Of a stretch of 64,000 nt of DNA, positions 11,634 through 22,720 are shown piece by piece. The notes beneath the pieces are model-generated. The model saw only the letters and a program-made list of their open reading frames with translations. It did not search any database and had not been told where the DNA came from. The position numbers and the translations under genes were made by a program. Position 1 is the first letter of the stretch; every line of letters begins with the position of its first letter. Origin of the DNA: Rhipicephalus microplus (lineage: Eukaryota; Arthropoda; Arachnida; Ixodida; Ixodidae). The DNA lies in assembly GCF_043290135.1 (NCBI RefSeq), contig NW_027464601.1:4944001-5008000 (forward strand), in the 5' to 3' direction.

Positions 11634-12256
11634 CACAAGATCAGTGTACTACACTAGAGAAGCAAGACGGCTCTAGAAAAAAAACTCCCATATACTTACG
11701 AAGTGAATGATGATAAAGGAACTTGCTGCAGAGGTTAAAGCCGGTAAACCATGAATCCACAGTAGATACGCTCAATCATGAACATATAAAGACGTGATAC
11801 GAGAGGTGCTGTGGTGTGATTGTATATACACGTTATCAACGTAAACTTTATTTATTGCGTATCAATGTACTGTACACAGTTATATACATACTGATTGAGT
11901 ATACATTTCTGTTCAGAAGCCTATTTACGGATAACATAGGCTCAGAGGAACGTTTCCTCTTTAGTATAATGGCTTTCTGATTTGTAAAGTATAAAGCCAG
12001 AGAATCTCGAATTAAAGGATGTGGTGGAAAGTTTGAGAGGGTTTTTGACGGTGAGCCCGCGCTGCAGCCGCATCACAAGGCCTTCGCGCCGCCACTTTGG
12101 CTTCTGCGGTGTTCATAGTGGGTAGCAGTATCGACGAGCACTGAGTGATGTCGGGTGAGAAACAAAGGAGGTGCGCCGAGAGACAGCGCTATATATAGGC
12201 GCGGCCACCTTGAGGTCATACTATCAAATTAGAGCACGCACCGAGAGTAGAGCGCG

Positions 12257-12500
12257 CGTCGGATGAATGGATGGATAGATATGGCTGTACCCTTTAGACT
12301 GGGCGGTAGCTAGCGCCACCAAGCCGTACTACTTAACGAACCGAAAACTAGATTTATTTTTTCCCTTAAATGGTTAGGTTGAGGATTCTTACTTTGCTGT
12401 GAAGGGTTTAATTTTCACTCGTGCCTTGAATTTAGCCACCAATCAGATAACCTCCTTCTAGTTAAGTTCGCCCGCCTAAAGTCTATTTTGGCGTGCTGCC
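12257..12500 (-). mobile_element. 3' end of a LINE C copy
   Basis: The reverse complement matches the 3' terminus of the LINE at about 40,030-40,230. Shared blocks include GGCACGAGTGAAAATTAAAC, AAGTAGTACGGCTTGGTGG and the ATCCATCCATTCATC tail. It is a short 5'-truncated copy. Confidence 0.75.
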
Positions 12501-12730
12501 TAAGTAGCAGTGCACCATCTGGTGAGTGCTGTTAAAACGAAAAGCACAGCTGTGCCTCCAGCGGTAGCAATGATCGCTAGCGTACACACTGGCGCAACGA
12601 CAAAAGGCAACCCTCCAGCAAAAGAAGCAAGCTCGTAAAGGATTCAACGATGCATTGACAAGATGAAGAGCGAACAGTTGTAATCATTCTGCGAATCCCT
12701 AGACTGTCATAAGTCACTGTAATATATCTG

Positions 12731-12962
12731 ATTTATTTGTGTGGTTTAACGTCCTAAAACCACCATATGAATATAATAGACGCCGTAGGGGAGGGCTCCG
12801 GAAATTTAGACCACATGGGGTTCTTTAACGTGCACCCAAATCTGAGCACACGGGCCTACATTTCCACCTCCATCGGAAATGCAGCCGCCGCAGCCGGGAT
12901 TCAATCCCGCGACCCTCGGGTCAGCAGCCGAGTACCTCAGCCACTAGACCACCGCGGTGGGG
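12731..12962 (-). mobile_element. Ruka SINE with 14-bp TSD
   Basis: Same architecture as the copy at 11,391: tRNA-like head on the - strand, B-box-like GGGATTGAATCCC region slightly mutated, and a shared body. CTGTAATATATCTG (12,717-12,730) and CTGTAATATTTCTG (12,963-12,976) are flanking duplications with one mismatch. Confidence 0.9.
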
Positions 12963-13039
12963 CTGTAATATTTCTGGAGAACTGTTCGTGGTCTTCACTC
13001 CACTCCGCGAAAAACGGCTCCTTTTAAAGATTTTTTATT

Positions 13040-13771
13040 CCATCACGGAAGAACAGAATTCGATGGGGCTGAAGACTTTTGCACGAAAGTCACCAGAAAT
13101 ATTATCAATGAGAGTTTCGGTGAACTTATCGTTATTCACCATGGAAGAACTCGAAGGTGCTTTAGTGACTTCGAAGCGCTAATTATCACTAGCGCCGGGT
13201 AATATAACTTCAAATTACTCTGGTCATCTTGTAAACAAGACAGAAGAGAACTTTTAACATGCTTCAATAACTCCTGGCCAAGCGGCAGTGTTTCTCGAGA
13301 ATGAATGACGAGTCAAATAATACATCTTTGGAAACCAGAAAAATCCCCATAATACTTGAAAACACGTCACGGTATTACCCTCGCAAGCTACCTTGAGAAA
13401 GCTAACAAAAGAAAGGTTTTACTTCGTCTCGAGTGGTACCCTAAAGCTACATCATCTTCCCTGCTTGCATGGCAGGCTTCCGTGGGGGCTGCTCCTCTAT
13501 CGACTCTGTACTTTACCTGTTTACATTTGTTCAGCAAGAAAAAGTCACAAGCGTATATGAACTCAATTCTTCCTTGACGTGAACGGTGCATATAATAATG
13601 CAGCCCACGAATCCATCTTGTGCCTTCAAAGCAATAAGCATTGGTGGATGAATATTTGAATGGTCAAAAAGCTATATAACTGGAGGTGCTTTCTTGTGCA
13701 AACAAATGAGGGTAAAACGACTGAACACTGCATCCACTGCGGCGTACCTCGAGAGGTGTATTAAGACCCAC
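13040..13771 (+). pseudogene. LINE A reverse transcriptase, 5' part (interrupted by gypsy element)
   Basis: Read with frameshifts, the + strand gives a non-LTR RT of the RNase H-bearing, I-like type. Recognisable pieces are FTMEELEGALVTSKR, an APGNIT block, a KPEKSP block followed by ITLASYLEKANKR, RLEWYPKA, LDVNGAYNNAAHESIL and finally GVPRGV just before the junction. Stops and frameshifts show it is dead. The next motif (LRPTLFSVALIGL) resumes at 25,735, directly after the gypsy element. Confidence 0.8.
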
Positions 13772-13944
13772 TGTAACACGTTCGGTGTAACGAACGATGC
13801 GACACGTTGCTGAACAAGGAATGACCAACTGGTCGTTTATTCATGACGCTTATATAGCTGCATAGGTAGCGAGGGGAAGGAAAAGACAAGGAAGGAAGTG
13901 GCAAGCGGTATCCGCGCACATACGCGACAGCCCGTTCTGATACA
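13772..13944 (-). repeat. 3' LTR of gypsy element 1
   Basis: On + it runs TGTAACACG to CTGATACA and matches 25,561-25,734, including the CTTATATAGCTGC block (probable TATA region). On the - strand it is preceded by a GATGAAGAAAAGA polypurine tract (13,945-13,957). Confidence 0.9.
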
Positions 13945-14123
13945 TCTTTTCTTCATCCAATTTGGACTCATAATACCAAGCAAACAAACAGCAAACAAAC
14001 GAAACAAGTGAACAAGCACGTCTCACGAAAGTCTTCGTAGCGCATGTGCTGGGGCTCAGTCCGGGATCTCGTTGACCTGCGAAGTGTTGGCAATTCGGAT
14101 GAGCCTCCCGTTGATTCTGTTTG

Positions 14124-14936
14124 CTAGGTTTTTTCAGAAACCCTGGTGCTTTGCGGGTTTGAACAGCGGTCAGCCACTGCTGCGTCACACGTGCCATGTG
14201 CCGGTTCCGAGCCTTTGGCAGGTGGTCCTACACTATTGGGCAGCTCGAAGCCTTCCAGACCGCTCTCGTAGCCGTTTTCGTTTTCGCAGCGTTCGTGTGT
14301 TGGTAGCAGATGTCGATTTCTCCTTAGCTGCCCTTGACTTTCCGTTTTGACCAGATACGAACGTAGCGCCACCTCCTTAAGTACCGTTGCTTTGCGGGAC
14401 CAGTTCTCATTCTTGATCCGAACAACGTTGCCTGCATCAAGGGGTGATAATGGCTTACCCTGTAGTGATTGCCGATGTTTCGATACAGGGCACTCTCCAT
14501 CGGCGTTAAACTCAGCGACCGTTGACCAAAGACGACGAGCTTGCAGCAACTCTCCGGGCGACCGTCCGTCTTCTAAGGGGGAAGATCGAAAAGCCAAAAT
14601 GCCCAACCAGAAATCCTCACGGCCCTCCGTAGTTTTCTTGAGAATTCGTTTCACAATCTGTACGCCCTTTTCGGCTAAGGCGGCTGAGCGGGAGAAATTC
14701 TGGCTAGATGTTATATGTTCGAAGTCAAACCGTTTTGCGAATGCAGCGAATTCACTCGAAGAAAATTGGGGCCCGTTGTCGGTGCAGACCTGCGCAGGAA
14801 TGCCATAGCGAGAGAATAAGGCGGATATCTTAGAAATAGTTTCCGCTGCTGTTGTGCTCACCAGTCTTTCAACATCTGGGAAGTTCGACTGGTCGTCATA
14901 CACCACGACGTAGGAGTCTCCTGCAAACTGAAACAA
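14124..14936 (-). pseudogene. Integrase core of gypsy element 1
   Basis: The frame has 270 residues. Catalytic-core landmarks are an aspartate in the VVYDDQSNF strand, the second aspartate in CTDNGPQFSS, and the glutamate in LAEKGVQIVKR about 35 residues later, giving a D-D-E arrangement. The C-terminal part (VVRIKNENW, LRRNRHLLP) fits a gypsy integrase C-terminal region. The HHCC zinc finger expected upstream (about 14,940-15,390) is broken by stops. Integrase inserts retroelement cDNA into the host genome. The frame is uninterrupted, but the element as a whole is defective. Confidence 0.85.
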
Positions 14937-15392
14937 GCCAATTCCGACCCGATACTACGGTCGTTTCGATGTAGGCCGTTGTAGAAGGGGCTTGCTCGGC
15001 TGGCTGTAGGCGTATTTTTGACACACTTGGCATGTTCGTACTAGGTTCTCAATGTCACTGCCTAGTACTAGCCAAAAAAACTAGCCTACGTGTCCTGGCC
15101 TTGCATTTGTTCTATCCCATGTGGCCCTTGTGTATCCGCCCCAGAATTTCTGATCTCATACTTTTCGGCACGACGATCTTATCTTGCTCCCTTTTAGCAG
15201 TACGCCGTCCACTGCCGATAACTCCGATGTGAATGGCTTTAGTTCCCCTTGAATCGTCGCACCTGCTTTTAGTTGCTCTAACACGCTGCCTAAATGCGGG
15301 TCGGCATGGGTCTCTTCTTAAAGGCGTTGCTTTGTTCGCCTACTTACCAGGCTTGAAACCACCTGAATCGCGTGGACCTCCATGTCTTCCGC

Positions 15393-15794
15393 TTAATCAG
15401 CGGCCCCAGGCAGCATGGCAGTACGGGACAGCATGTCTGCGAGCACCAGGTCTTTCCCAGGGATGAACTGCAAGACATAGTCGTATTTCAAAAGACGGAT
15501 AAAAAATCGTTGCAGTCTTCGTGGCATGTCCGCAACACTTTTTTGGGCGATGGCAATCAGAGGCCTGTGATCAGCTTCTACAAGAATCCTGCCGCCATAG
15601 ACAAACGGGTGCAACTTTTAGCACGCAAATACTATAGCCAGCGCTTCCTTTTCAATTTTAGCATAGCGTGTTTCACTCTCGCTCGGAACCCGCGATGCGT
15701 ATGTGATTGGGCGCCAGTTGTTTCCGTGTTTTTGTAGCAAGGTGGCACCAATGCTGCTTTTGGAGGCGTCACAGTTACGTTCACTTCTTTTTTT
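15393..15794 (-). pseudogene. RNase H region of gypsy element 1
   Basis: The clearest portion (15,393-15,614) reads ILVEADHRPLIAI, then RLQRFFIRLLKYDYVLQFI and PGKDLVLADMLSR. These are typical of the C-terminal half of Ty3/gypsy RNase H and its tether. The N-terminal half towards the RT is frameshifted. RNase H removes RNA from the RNA:DNA hybrid during reverse transcription. Confidence 0.8.
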
Positions 15795-16535
15795 TTAATC
15801 GAAAAGCGCTAGCATCGGTGGGTTCATCAATGCGTTGCAGATCTGAGCCCACTCGTGCGCGTGTGCCGACGTCCTTTCGAACACCACGCTTTCCTTTAAA
15901 AGGCCCCGAAGTGGTGACGTCCTGTCACTTAGCGACGGTACATACTTGCGGAAATAATTCACAATGCCCAATATTCTGCGAACTGCCTGTTTATCTTTCG
16001 GTTGCGGTAGAGCCTGTATGCTCCCTATTAAGTCTGGACTGAGACGGACACCGCTCTCGCTCATCACGTCACCAAGAAATGCTATCTGTGTCACACAAAA
16101 CATACATTTTGAGGCGTTAAACGTCATCCCAGCCTGCTCCGCTCGCTTTAGTACGGCTTTCAGCCGTTCATTATGCTGCTCTGTCGAGTCCCCCCCCATT
16201 AGTATGTCATCATTGTATACACGCACGTCTGTCAAGCCTTCAAAATTTTCTGTTAAAGTCTTCTGGCAAACCTCACTTGCTGAATAATTTCCAAATGGCA
16301 TCCGCAAGAACCTGTAGCGACCAAAGGGCGTTGCGAAGGTGCACACGCGTGACGTAGCCTCGTCCAACGGTATCCGATGGAAGCCTGCGTTTGCGTCTAG
16401 CCGGGAAAAGTACCTTGCGCCCGGGATATCACATTCAATGTCCTCCCGAGATGGCATAGGATAATGTTCGCGCTTTATGCTTTTGTTTATGACCCTTGGG
16501 TGCATACATAAGCCAAGACGGCCATCCTCTTTTCT
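15795..16535 (-). pseudogene. Reverse transcriptase of gypsy element 1, 5' end cut by DNA transposon
   Basis: Starting at the transposon junction, the - strand reads VRKEDGRLGLCMHPRVIN, IKREHYPMPS, FSRLDANAGFHRIPLDEAT, FLRMPFGNYSAS and VYNDDILM. It then reaches FLGDVMSESGV and a PKDKQAVRRILGIVNYFRKY thumb/connection. The active-site box is YNDD where Y-I/M/L-DD is usual. The first catalytic aspartate (in LDANAGF) is retained. The upstream strand (EWVSTLVVV) continues at 24,187, proving that the 7.65-kb insert splits this gene. Confidence 0.9.
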
Positions 16536-16769
16536 TACACAGTAAAACTTTTTGCACCCAAAAGGGTGTAAAAAGGGTGCTTTTACGAGAAAGCACCCTT
16601 TGCAACACCCTTTAACACCCATAAATGGTCGATTGAAAAAAAGCACCCCTTTGTTTGGGTGCTTGCCTCAATAGCACCCTAATATAGGCTCTAAGGGTGC
16701 TTTTGTGCCTGAGAAGGGTGTAGGTGCCGATTCATCAGATGGAATATGCAGCATAAGAATAACACATAA

Positions 16770-17000
16770 TTATAATATTTGGGATTTTACGTCTCAAAAA
16801 CCTCGATATGATTATGAGGGTCGTCGTAGTGGAAAGCTGCAGAGATTTTCACCATTTGGTGTTCTTTAATGAGCGCTCATATCGCACAGTGCAAAGGCTT
16901 CTACCTTTCCGCCTCCGCCTTAATTCGACTGCCACGGCCGGCATCGAAACCACGACCTTCGGATTGGCGGCCGAGCAGCGCAGCTACTGCACGAATATGT
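16770..17000 (-). mobile_element. Diverged SINE related to Ruka (second subfamily)
   Basis: The layout parallels Ruka: GGGATTTTACGTCTCAAAAAC at one end, a TGGTGTTCTTTAATGAGCGC body, and a GGCCGGCATCGAAACCACGACC block that is a B-box on the - strand. The middle includes ATCGCACAGTGCA, also present in the copy at 35,368-35,585, so these two form a separate subfamily. It lies inside the DNA transposon. Confidence 0.7.
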
Positions 17001-18169
17001 GGACCTTGCGTTAAATGACGGCCTAATTGACTTAGAATGTGTGAAGGTGCTCTCCGAATGCAGCAGAATGTCAGCAGAAGCAAATCGCGTTTCATCTATA
17101 ATGGCAATCAACTGCAATCCATGTTACGAAAGCTTTCCTTAGTGTTGGTTATAAGCTGCATGTTTGCAATGGATTATATACACACAAATAATGTTCGCCC
17201 GAGTATGGGTGTGTGTGCGTGTAAGCGCGATTGTGTGTACACCCGTGCATGTGTGCGTGCGCGTGTATGTGCGAGTCCGTGCTTGTGTTAAGCGTGCCTG
17301 TGCACATGTGTACGCCCATGCATGCGTGCGTTTACGGTCGCGTGTGTGTGTGGCCGTATGTGTGTATACGTGTATGTGTGTGCGCCTGTGAATAAGTATG
17401 CGTGTGTATCAGCCCGTGCGCCCTCGAATTTCGTGTGTGTGTGTGTGCGGGGGGGAGGCACTGCTTCTTATTGTTTAAGGTCCCACACCTGTTCAGACTG
17501 GGAGTCTATATGGGAGGTGGCTTAAGGAATGGCGGTTGTCAACGCTCTGTACATGGACTATTCAGTACATGGAAAACAGCTGCACATTTTCGTATATGAT
17601 CGTTGCTTACGAACTTGCTGTGGTAGCTGATTAGGTCCGCTGAGGCGCTTCTACGCTCGAAAACGTGGGTTATGACCAATTCCCACGGAAATCTGTCACT
17701 GCAATTGTGCACAACCATCGTTTATATTAAAAACGTTTAACAAGAACGTGCCCTGCCTTTGCTACAGGTGCTTAGCTAGCTCATTGGGTAACCATATGTA
17801 ATTATGTGCTGATCATGTGGTCAGCAAAAAGTTTGTTATAACAACCTCGGCACGTTTCGTGGTGCGTGACAAGCCTTCTAAACATCCGCGACTGTGGATT
17901 AATTTGTTCCAGCTTCGACTACGCATTCAGTGTTTGCGGCACCATACGCGGAAGTGCCAGACAGAGACAATGCAAAAAGAAATTCTTCTGGAAAAAGGTG
18001 TAGCGATGCTCTCTCGCTAATGCCACCAAGGACGAAATAATTATTGTTTCTGGCCATTCCATGGTGCACTTTGTTTTCTGCAAGTTTTGCTTCACTATTT
18101 TTCGCCCACTGCAATCGTATTCCGTCAAAATACTCCAAGAACCCGAGGCTGGTAAATAACCTGCGTCGC
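17001..18169. other. Transposon interior with degenerate GT-rich tract
   Basis: Bases 17,195-17,450 are an imperfect GTGTGC-rich tract that produces cysteine/valine-rich open frames by composition. The rest shows no recognised feature. Confidence 0.5.
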
Positions 18170-18512
18170 TGTGCGACTGGCTGGAAGGAGAGTTGCCATT
18201 TACGAGGAGTCATTCCGCGACGAACGGCCGTCCGCCATATGCGCCATAGCGTTTGCTCTTCGGCGCCGTCCTGGCGGGTTTCCCGCTCCTCCCCCCCCGC
18301 TCACCCCGGCCAGCGTTGCTCCCACAACGGTGGCGTAGATAAGCGAATAGTTGCGTCACCGAACACCTGCGTCGACAGCTGCGGCGCCGCCGCCTGTGCC
18401 TCCTCTTTCTTTCTTTAAACGTCGCTCTCTCTGTCTCATCGTCTTTCAAATGCGTTGCGTTGGTCTGGGGTCTTGGTCGCTGTGTGTGTTCTAGCGAACA
18501 GGCGCATATTCA
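18170..18512 (+). promoter_or_regulatory. CpG-rich candidate promoter/5' leader
   Basis: GC and CpG content is far above the surroundings: GACGAACGGCCGTCCGCC, a CGGCGCCGTCCTGGCGGG block, then a pyrimidine-rich CTCTTTCTTTCTTTAAACG. It is followed by an ATG at 18,513 that opens a short frame ending in a consensus donor. No TATA box is obvious. Promoter function is inferred from composition and position only. Confidence 0.35.
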
Positions 18513-18605
18513 ATGGTGGTCACGCATGACACCGTGTTCGAAGTGACGCTCGGATTAAGGGATATTCATGGAGTGGCGGACACGGACAACCTGGGCCTGT
18601 TAACG
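18513..18605 (+). CDS. Candidate first coding exon inside the DNA transposon, unrecognised
   Basis: ATG is followed by 31 open codons (beginning MVVTHDTVFEVTLGLRDIHG) and a perfect donor GTGAGT, phase 0. The upstream sequence is CpG-rich. The peptide was not recognised. It may be the start of a transposase-type gene of the element or a captured host exon. Its phase does not match the next visible exon at 19,923, so at least one exon in between would be needed. Confidence 0.35.
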
Positions 18606-19922
18606 GTGAGTGTACTGTTTTCGTAAATAGTAATCATACAGCGCTAGCTGGGCGCCTGCAGCAGCTCTGCCGAAGTAGGCTGCCAGCCATTTACAACAGC
18701 ATGCGTTCGCGGGCCTGTTGCAGATGCCTGATTAAACGTGTGACTTAACGAGTTCACACAGCTATGCGCGATGTTGTGTAAGTGCCTGCATCACTCATAC
18801 AGTGAGTGATGTGATCACTTAACAAGGGTGGGATTAGTTGCTGATCGCACATTGTCTCTACACTCGACAAAGTGATTGATATTGTTTTAAAATGTGCTTT
18901 GGGCTACATCGTAATAACATTTCTAATAATACTCAAATGTGCAACGTGCTTCTGTAGGTGTAAGCGCAAAAAAAGAAAGAAAAAGCAAAAATTATGTACA
19001 GAGGCGCACTGTACGAAATGGCTTTTGTTTTTGCTTAAAGACGGTATAGTTGGAGGTGCTGATATGCCGCGATGCTCCCAGCACGTGCGCCTCGGTCTTT
19101 TAAGCTATTTAGGACAAGTACCACCAGCAACAGGGAAAGATCTAGCAGACTTCCAAAGGCGCGTTGTTGGGGCCATCGCCGTGCGTTGGTTTCCCTCGTT
19201 TCTGTTTGCTGTTTTCGTGCTTCGCTTTCATCTGCCATAATGTTCGGCGTTAAACCAGAATCGAGAGAGTATACGTGACTGTTGGAGCTATGTGCGGTAG
19301 CTCTAGCATAAGCCATGGCTGCTGCAACGTAGTCGGCGTCCGCGCGCGTTGGTGTCGTTCGAGCGCTCTTACTTGCGTGATTGTGTTTAACTGAGTATTT
19401 AGGCACGGGTTACGTTTGTAAATTCCGTAGTCAATAATCGCTAATAGCGTGCCCCTGATTGCCATCAGAGGATGGGCTTGGTTGTCGAAGTATGCCAGAC
19501 GCTTTTTCTGAAAGCAAGCTTTGAATTTGTTTTTAAAAAGAAGTACTTTCATGCGTGCAAGGCAGTGCCAATTGCAGGCCCGCAACTCTTTAAAAACTGG
19601 ACGAGCTATCACACCTTTTATCAAATTACAATGAATTAAGATGATTGAATTATAGACGACGAATTTCTGTGCTAGATTAGGTGCACAAAACACATGTTCG
19701 CAGCCCTACGTCTAGAAAGCAGGCAAATAGGAAGCACGGCGTCAAATTTGGATTAGATTCCATTGACGGAGCGTCTTGTAAGAGTAGAAAGAACGAGAAA
19801 ATTGTTCATTTTTGATGCCCTTATAGAGGCAGTCAGAATTGCACTGATTGGTGACTTGTAACAATTCCTCGGATTGTTAGAGGCGTGATTAAAGTCAGTA
19901 AATCTTTTACTTTTTTTTGCAG

Positions 19923-20008
19923 ACCTCTTCGCTAGTGCCACGCCCAAGATCATTTGTTTTCATGTAAAAGAGAAAGCAGAGATGTCTTCACTGTTTGTAC
20001 ATGAAGAG
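19923..20008 (+). CDS. Candidate internal exon inside the DNA transposon
   Basis: It is bounded by a long T-tract acceptor (TTTTTTTTGCAG) and a consensus donor (GTAAGT). Only one of three frames is open: 2 nt completing a codon, then 28 codons containing SATPKIICFHVKEKAEMSSL, ending in phase 0. Splice signals plus a uniquely open frame argue for a real or recently real exon. No family was recognised. Confidence 0.4.
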
Positions 20009-20373
20009 GTAAGTTTCTTGTGCATTTTGATTAATGTTACATGTTCTGAACGTTGTACTTTAGGAATTGTTTTTTCACACTGGCTCACTACCCTAGAAGG
20101 AATTTGATTCTTAGGTGAGTTCAGGCTTTCGTAAGTGCCATTTTTGAGCTGTAGTCTTACACTTCACCTCATTTCGGGAATTTGCTGTATGCTGGAAAAC
20201 TCTTATCTTTATCATACGAAATTATTGGAATGTATGGGTTGTATGCTTCGAGTTCAGTGCAATGTCAATTACACGCCATTTCGAAGGATACACACTACAC
20301 ATTCTTTATATATGGTGCTGCCAGAACAGCACGAACATCCTTTTATCAGAAGTTATATTTGCTCTTATTACAG

Positions 20374-20519
20374 GATGAGAGGGTGCCCCTGACGTCCTGC
20401 GTAGTCTACCCCCCGGCCCCAGCCTAGAACAAGCCTACTTCCTGAACCTCCACATGGATAACCGAAAAATCTTCCGTGTCAGTAATGACGAAGAAGGAGT
20501 GACAGCACTGATGAGTTGA
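20374..20519 (+). CDS. Candidate exon/coding segment inside the DNA transposon
   Basis: An acceptor TTGCTCTTATTACAG precedes it. Continuing phase 0 from the previous exon gives 17 codons (DERVPLTSCVVYPPAPA) and then TAG. A second frame, open from 20,377 to a TGA at 20,517-20,519, has a stronger coding look (SLEQAYFLNLHMDNRKIFRV, then SNDEEGVTAL). A frameshift or an alternative acceptor would be needed to use it. No family was recognised. Confidence 0.3.
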
Positions 20520-20547
20520 TTTTTTTTATTTTCAACATTGTCTACAG

Positions 20548-20593
20548 CCGCAAGGCCTTTAACATCCACCGTGATTGAGCGGCTTTTTCTCGA
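20548..20593 (+). CDS. Candidate short exon inside the DNA transposon
   Basis: Acceptor TTTTATTTTCAACATTGTCTACAG, then a frame reading ARPLTSTVIERLFLD, then a consensus donor GTGAGT. The frame also stays open to a TGA at 20,640 if the donor is ignored. Only 28 bases separate it from the preceding frame's stop, so it cannot be joined to that frame by a normal intron. Confidence 0.3.
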
Positions 20594-21301
20594 CGTGAGT
20601 TTGGAGTTTATCAAAGAAGTTGTTCAGGCAGTACGACGCTGAAAATTTTAGTGTCACAATGCCTGAACAACTTTTTCTAGTGTGGTCATGGTAGATGAAC
20701 AAACATTGTTATTTGTGTAAGTTATTTTGCTTAAATATAGCTGGACCATTCCATGCTAAACGTCCCAGCCACTTTGGCGACCATCTGAATTGTATTTGAA
20801 AAAAAAAAGTGCTGACTTACTGCGTTAAAAACAGTGAACTGCTAGACTATTTCAGCGAGAAAAAAAGTTTTGTTCATGTGGCTGGCTTATAACCTCCTGG
20901 CATAATGCCGTCTGTGTGCTGTTTGTGGAAAGTTTCGTTTTAAAACTACCGCTTATTTTTTCTAAAGCAAATTTGGTCTACCTGTTAAGTAAATGTGCTT
21001 CTGTAAGGTATTTGAAGCTCAATAATAATAGTGCAAATTTTTTGCCACATTCGCTTCCAAGAATAAAGCCAAAATGTGTTATGTTTGCATTTTTTATTGC
21101 AATATTGCACTTTGTATGAATATCTGAGCAGTCAATACTTACTCCACAGAAGGTATATTTTGAGGAAAAAAATATCTTTAGACCTCTCAAGCTGCTGAAA
21201 TATACGAGAAAATATCACGAATTTCACAAAATTGTGATTTTTGTCCGTATTGAGATGCAATTTGCTCCATGTTGTGATACAATGAAAACTCATCATTATA
21301 C

Positions 21302-22040
21302 CTAAATTGTAAGAAAATGAAATTTTTTCTGTAATAAAAATCTTATCGCGAAAAGGACAGGAAAGAGTGCTGTCAACTGAATTTTATTGAAGGTGCTACG
21401 AGCATTTTTAAACAGAGCACAAGACCAGGGCTCATCTGCAACAGCACATGTGTGACCATGACAAAATAATTTTAACCGAGAAAAGAATACTCTTTTTCGG
21501 AAAAGATAAGTGAAGGTGTACTGATGCATTGATCCTTGGCCTTCCTGATAAAGAGTTCTAAAATCTCTCATTTTTCTGCTTGCTTTTTTTTTCAAAAACC
21601 GTGTTTTATGAAACCTAGGACTACACTTACATTCTTTACGGTGCCCGGCCATGAGACTACTACTGCCCTTCTTAACATTTAAAGCATGCTGTCTTGATTG
21701 ATCATTGAAGCATTGCCCAGTTTGTCCTATGTTTACTTTTCCGCGTGTTAGCGGTATTGGCATTCAGTAAACCTATTCTAGTGACGAATGGTGCAAGATT
21801 GACTATTGCTGTTGCTGTAAGTACATGCACTTTTGAAAGCTTGCAAGGGGTGGAAAACAACAATGTCATATCTGCTGGCTCTTTTCCTAAAATTGTGAGA
21901 CACCTTATGTACGTAGTACCGTGTCACAAGCAAAGGTGACTGGTCATTCTCTTTTTCTTTTGGTCCTGTTTCCTTTAACTTTACTTTCTGCAGGAGGGTT
22001 TCGCAAACAAGTGTGATGATGCTGTTGGGGTATTGGCTGG
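21302..22040 (-). pseudogene. Penelope-like retroelement fragment: linker and GIY-YIG endonuclease
   Basis: On the - strand, reading from about 22,010, a VHKVSHNFRKRASRYDIV block matches the linker after the RT of Penelope-like elements. About 90 codons on, IPLTRGKVNIGQTGQCFND and a later H...C.C.P block correspond to the GIY-YIG endonuclease (usual form G-x-VYVGQTGRC-x-ND). The domain is frameshifted and followed by unrelated residues. Penelope-like elements use RT with this nuclease for insertion. This copy is dead and 5'-truncated. Confidence 0.7.
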
Positions 22041-22084
22041 TGCTATCAGCGCAGGAGTGCTAAGAATGTTCTGCCTTTTCATAG

Positions 22085-22720
22085 TGGGCATTCAAAATTA
22101 GTAGAAAGAGGAATTGATACCACATGTACTCAGGCCACCCTTCAGAAGTCATGTTAGCACAAGGGTGAGGTCAGGTTTAAAAACCAGATTAAAAGACTAA
22201 AAGATGCTGGTTATCCCAACAGAATCATCACACCCGTTTGCAAAACCGTCCTGCAGAAAGTAAAGTTAAAGAAGACAGGACCAACAAAAAACAATGACCA
22301 AAACCTTTGCATGTTATACCACATTATGTGTCTCACAATTAAAAAAATAGCCAGCAGATATGATATTAGCGTGTTGTTTTCCACCCCTTGCAAGCTTTCA
22401 AAAGTGTGTGTACTAAACAGCAGCAGGAATAGTCAATCTTGCCCCATTCGTCACGAGAATAGGTTTACTTAATGCCAATTTAACGTTTGTAGAAGTATTT
22501 TTTATCAGATAAACCAATGATCAGTGCATCACTACATGTTCACTTATCCTTTCCGAGAGGGAGTATTCTTTTCACAGTTAAGATTATTTTGTAAAGCTCA
22601 CACGTGTCGTCGCGCATGAACACGGTTCTTGTACTCCGTATAAAAGCGCTCGTAGCACATTCATTAAATTCAGTTGACAGTCGGTGCTTTTCCTGTCCTT
22701 TCTGTCTGTTCCTAAAGTTG
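22085..22720 (+). pseudogene. Second Penelope-like fragment in opposite orientation
   Basis: On + the sequence reads HSKLVERGI, then RFKNQIKRLKDAGYPNRII, TPVCKTVLQKVKLKKTGP and IASRYDISVLFSTP. These are conserved blocks before the GIY-YIG domain in Penelope-like elements. The nuclease coding part is deleted, and 22,530-22,720 matches the 3' end of the opposite-strand copy. The two copies are head to head, an arrangement often seen with Penelope-type insertions. Confidence 0.7.

Noticed and set aside
17164..17525. Cysteine/valine-rich open fr frames resembling a cysteine-rich secreted protein
   Set aside because: Arise from a degenerate GTGTGC tract; cysteines are regularly spaced by the repeat, not by a fold.
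19250..19693. 147-residue - strand frame inside the DNA transposon
   Set aside because: No transposase or other motif, irregular composition, no splice or promoter context; treated as chance.
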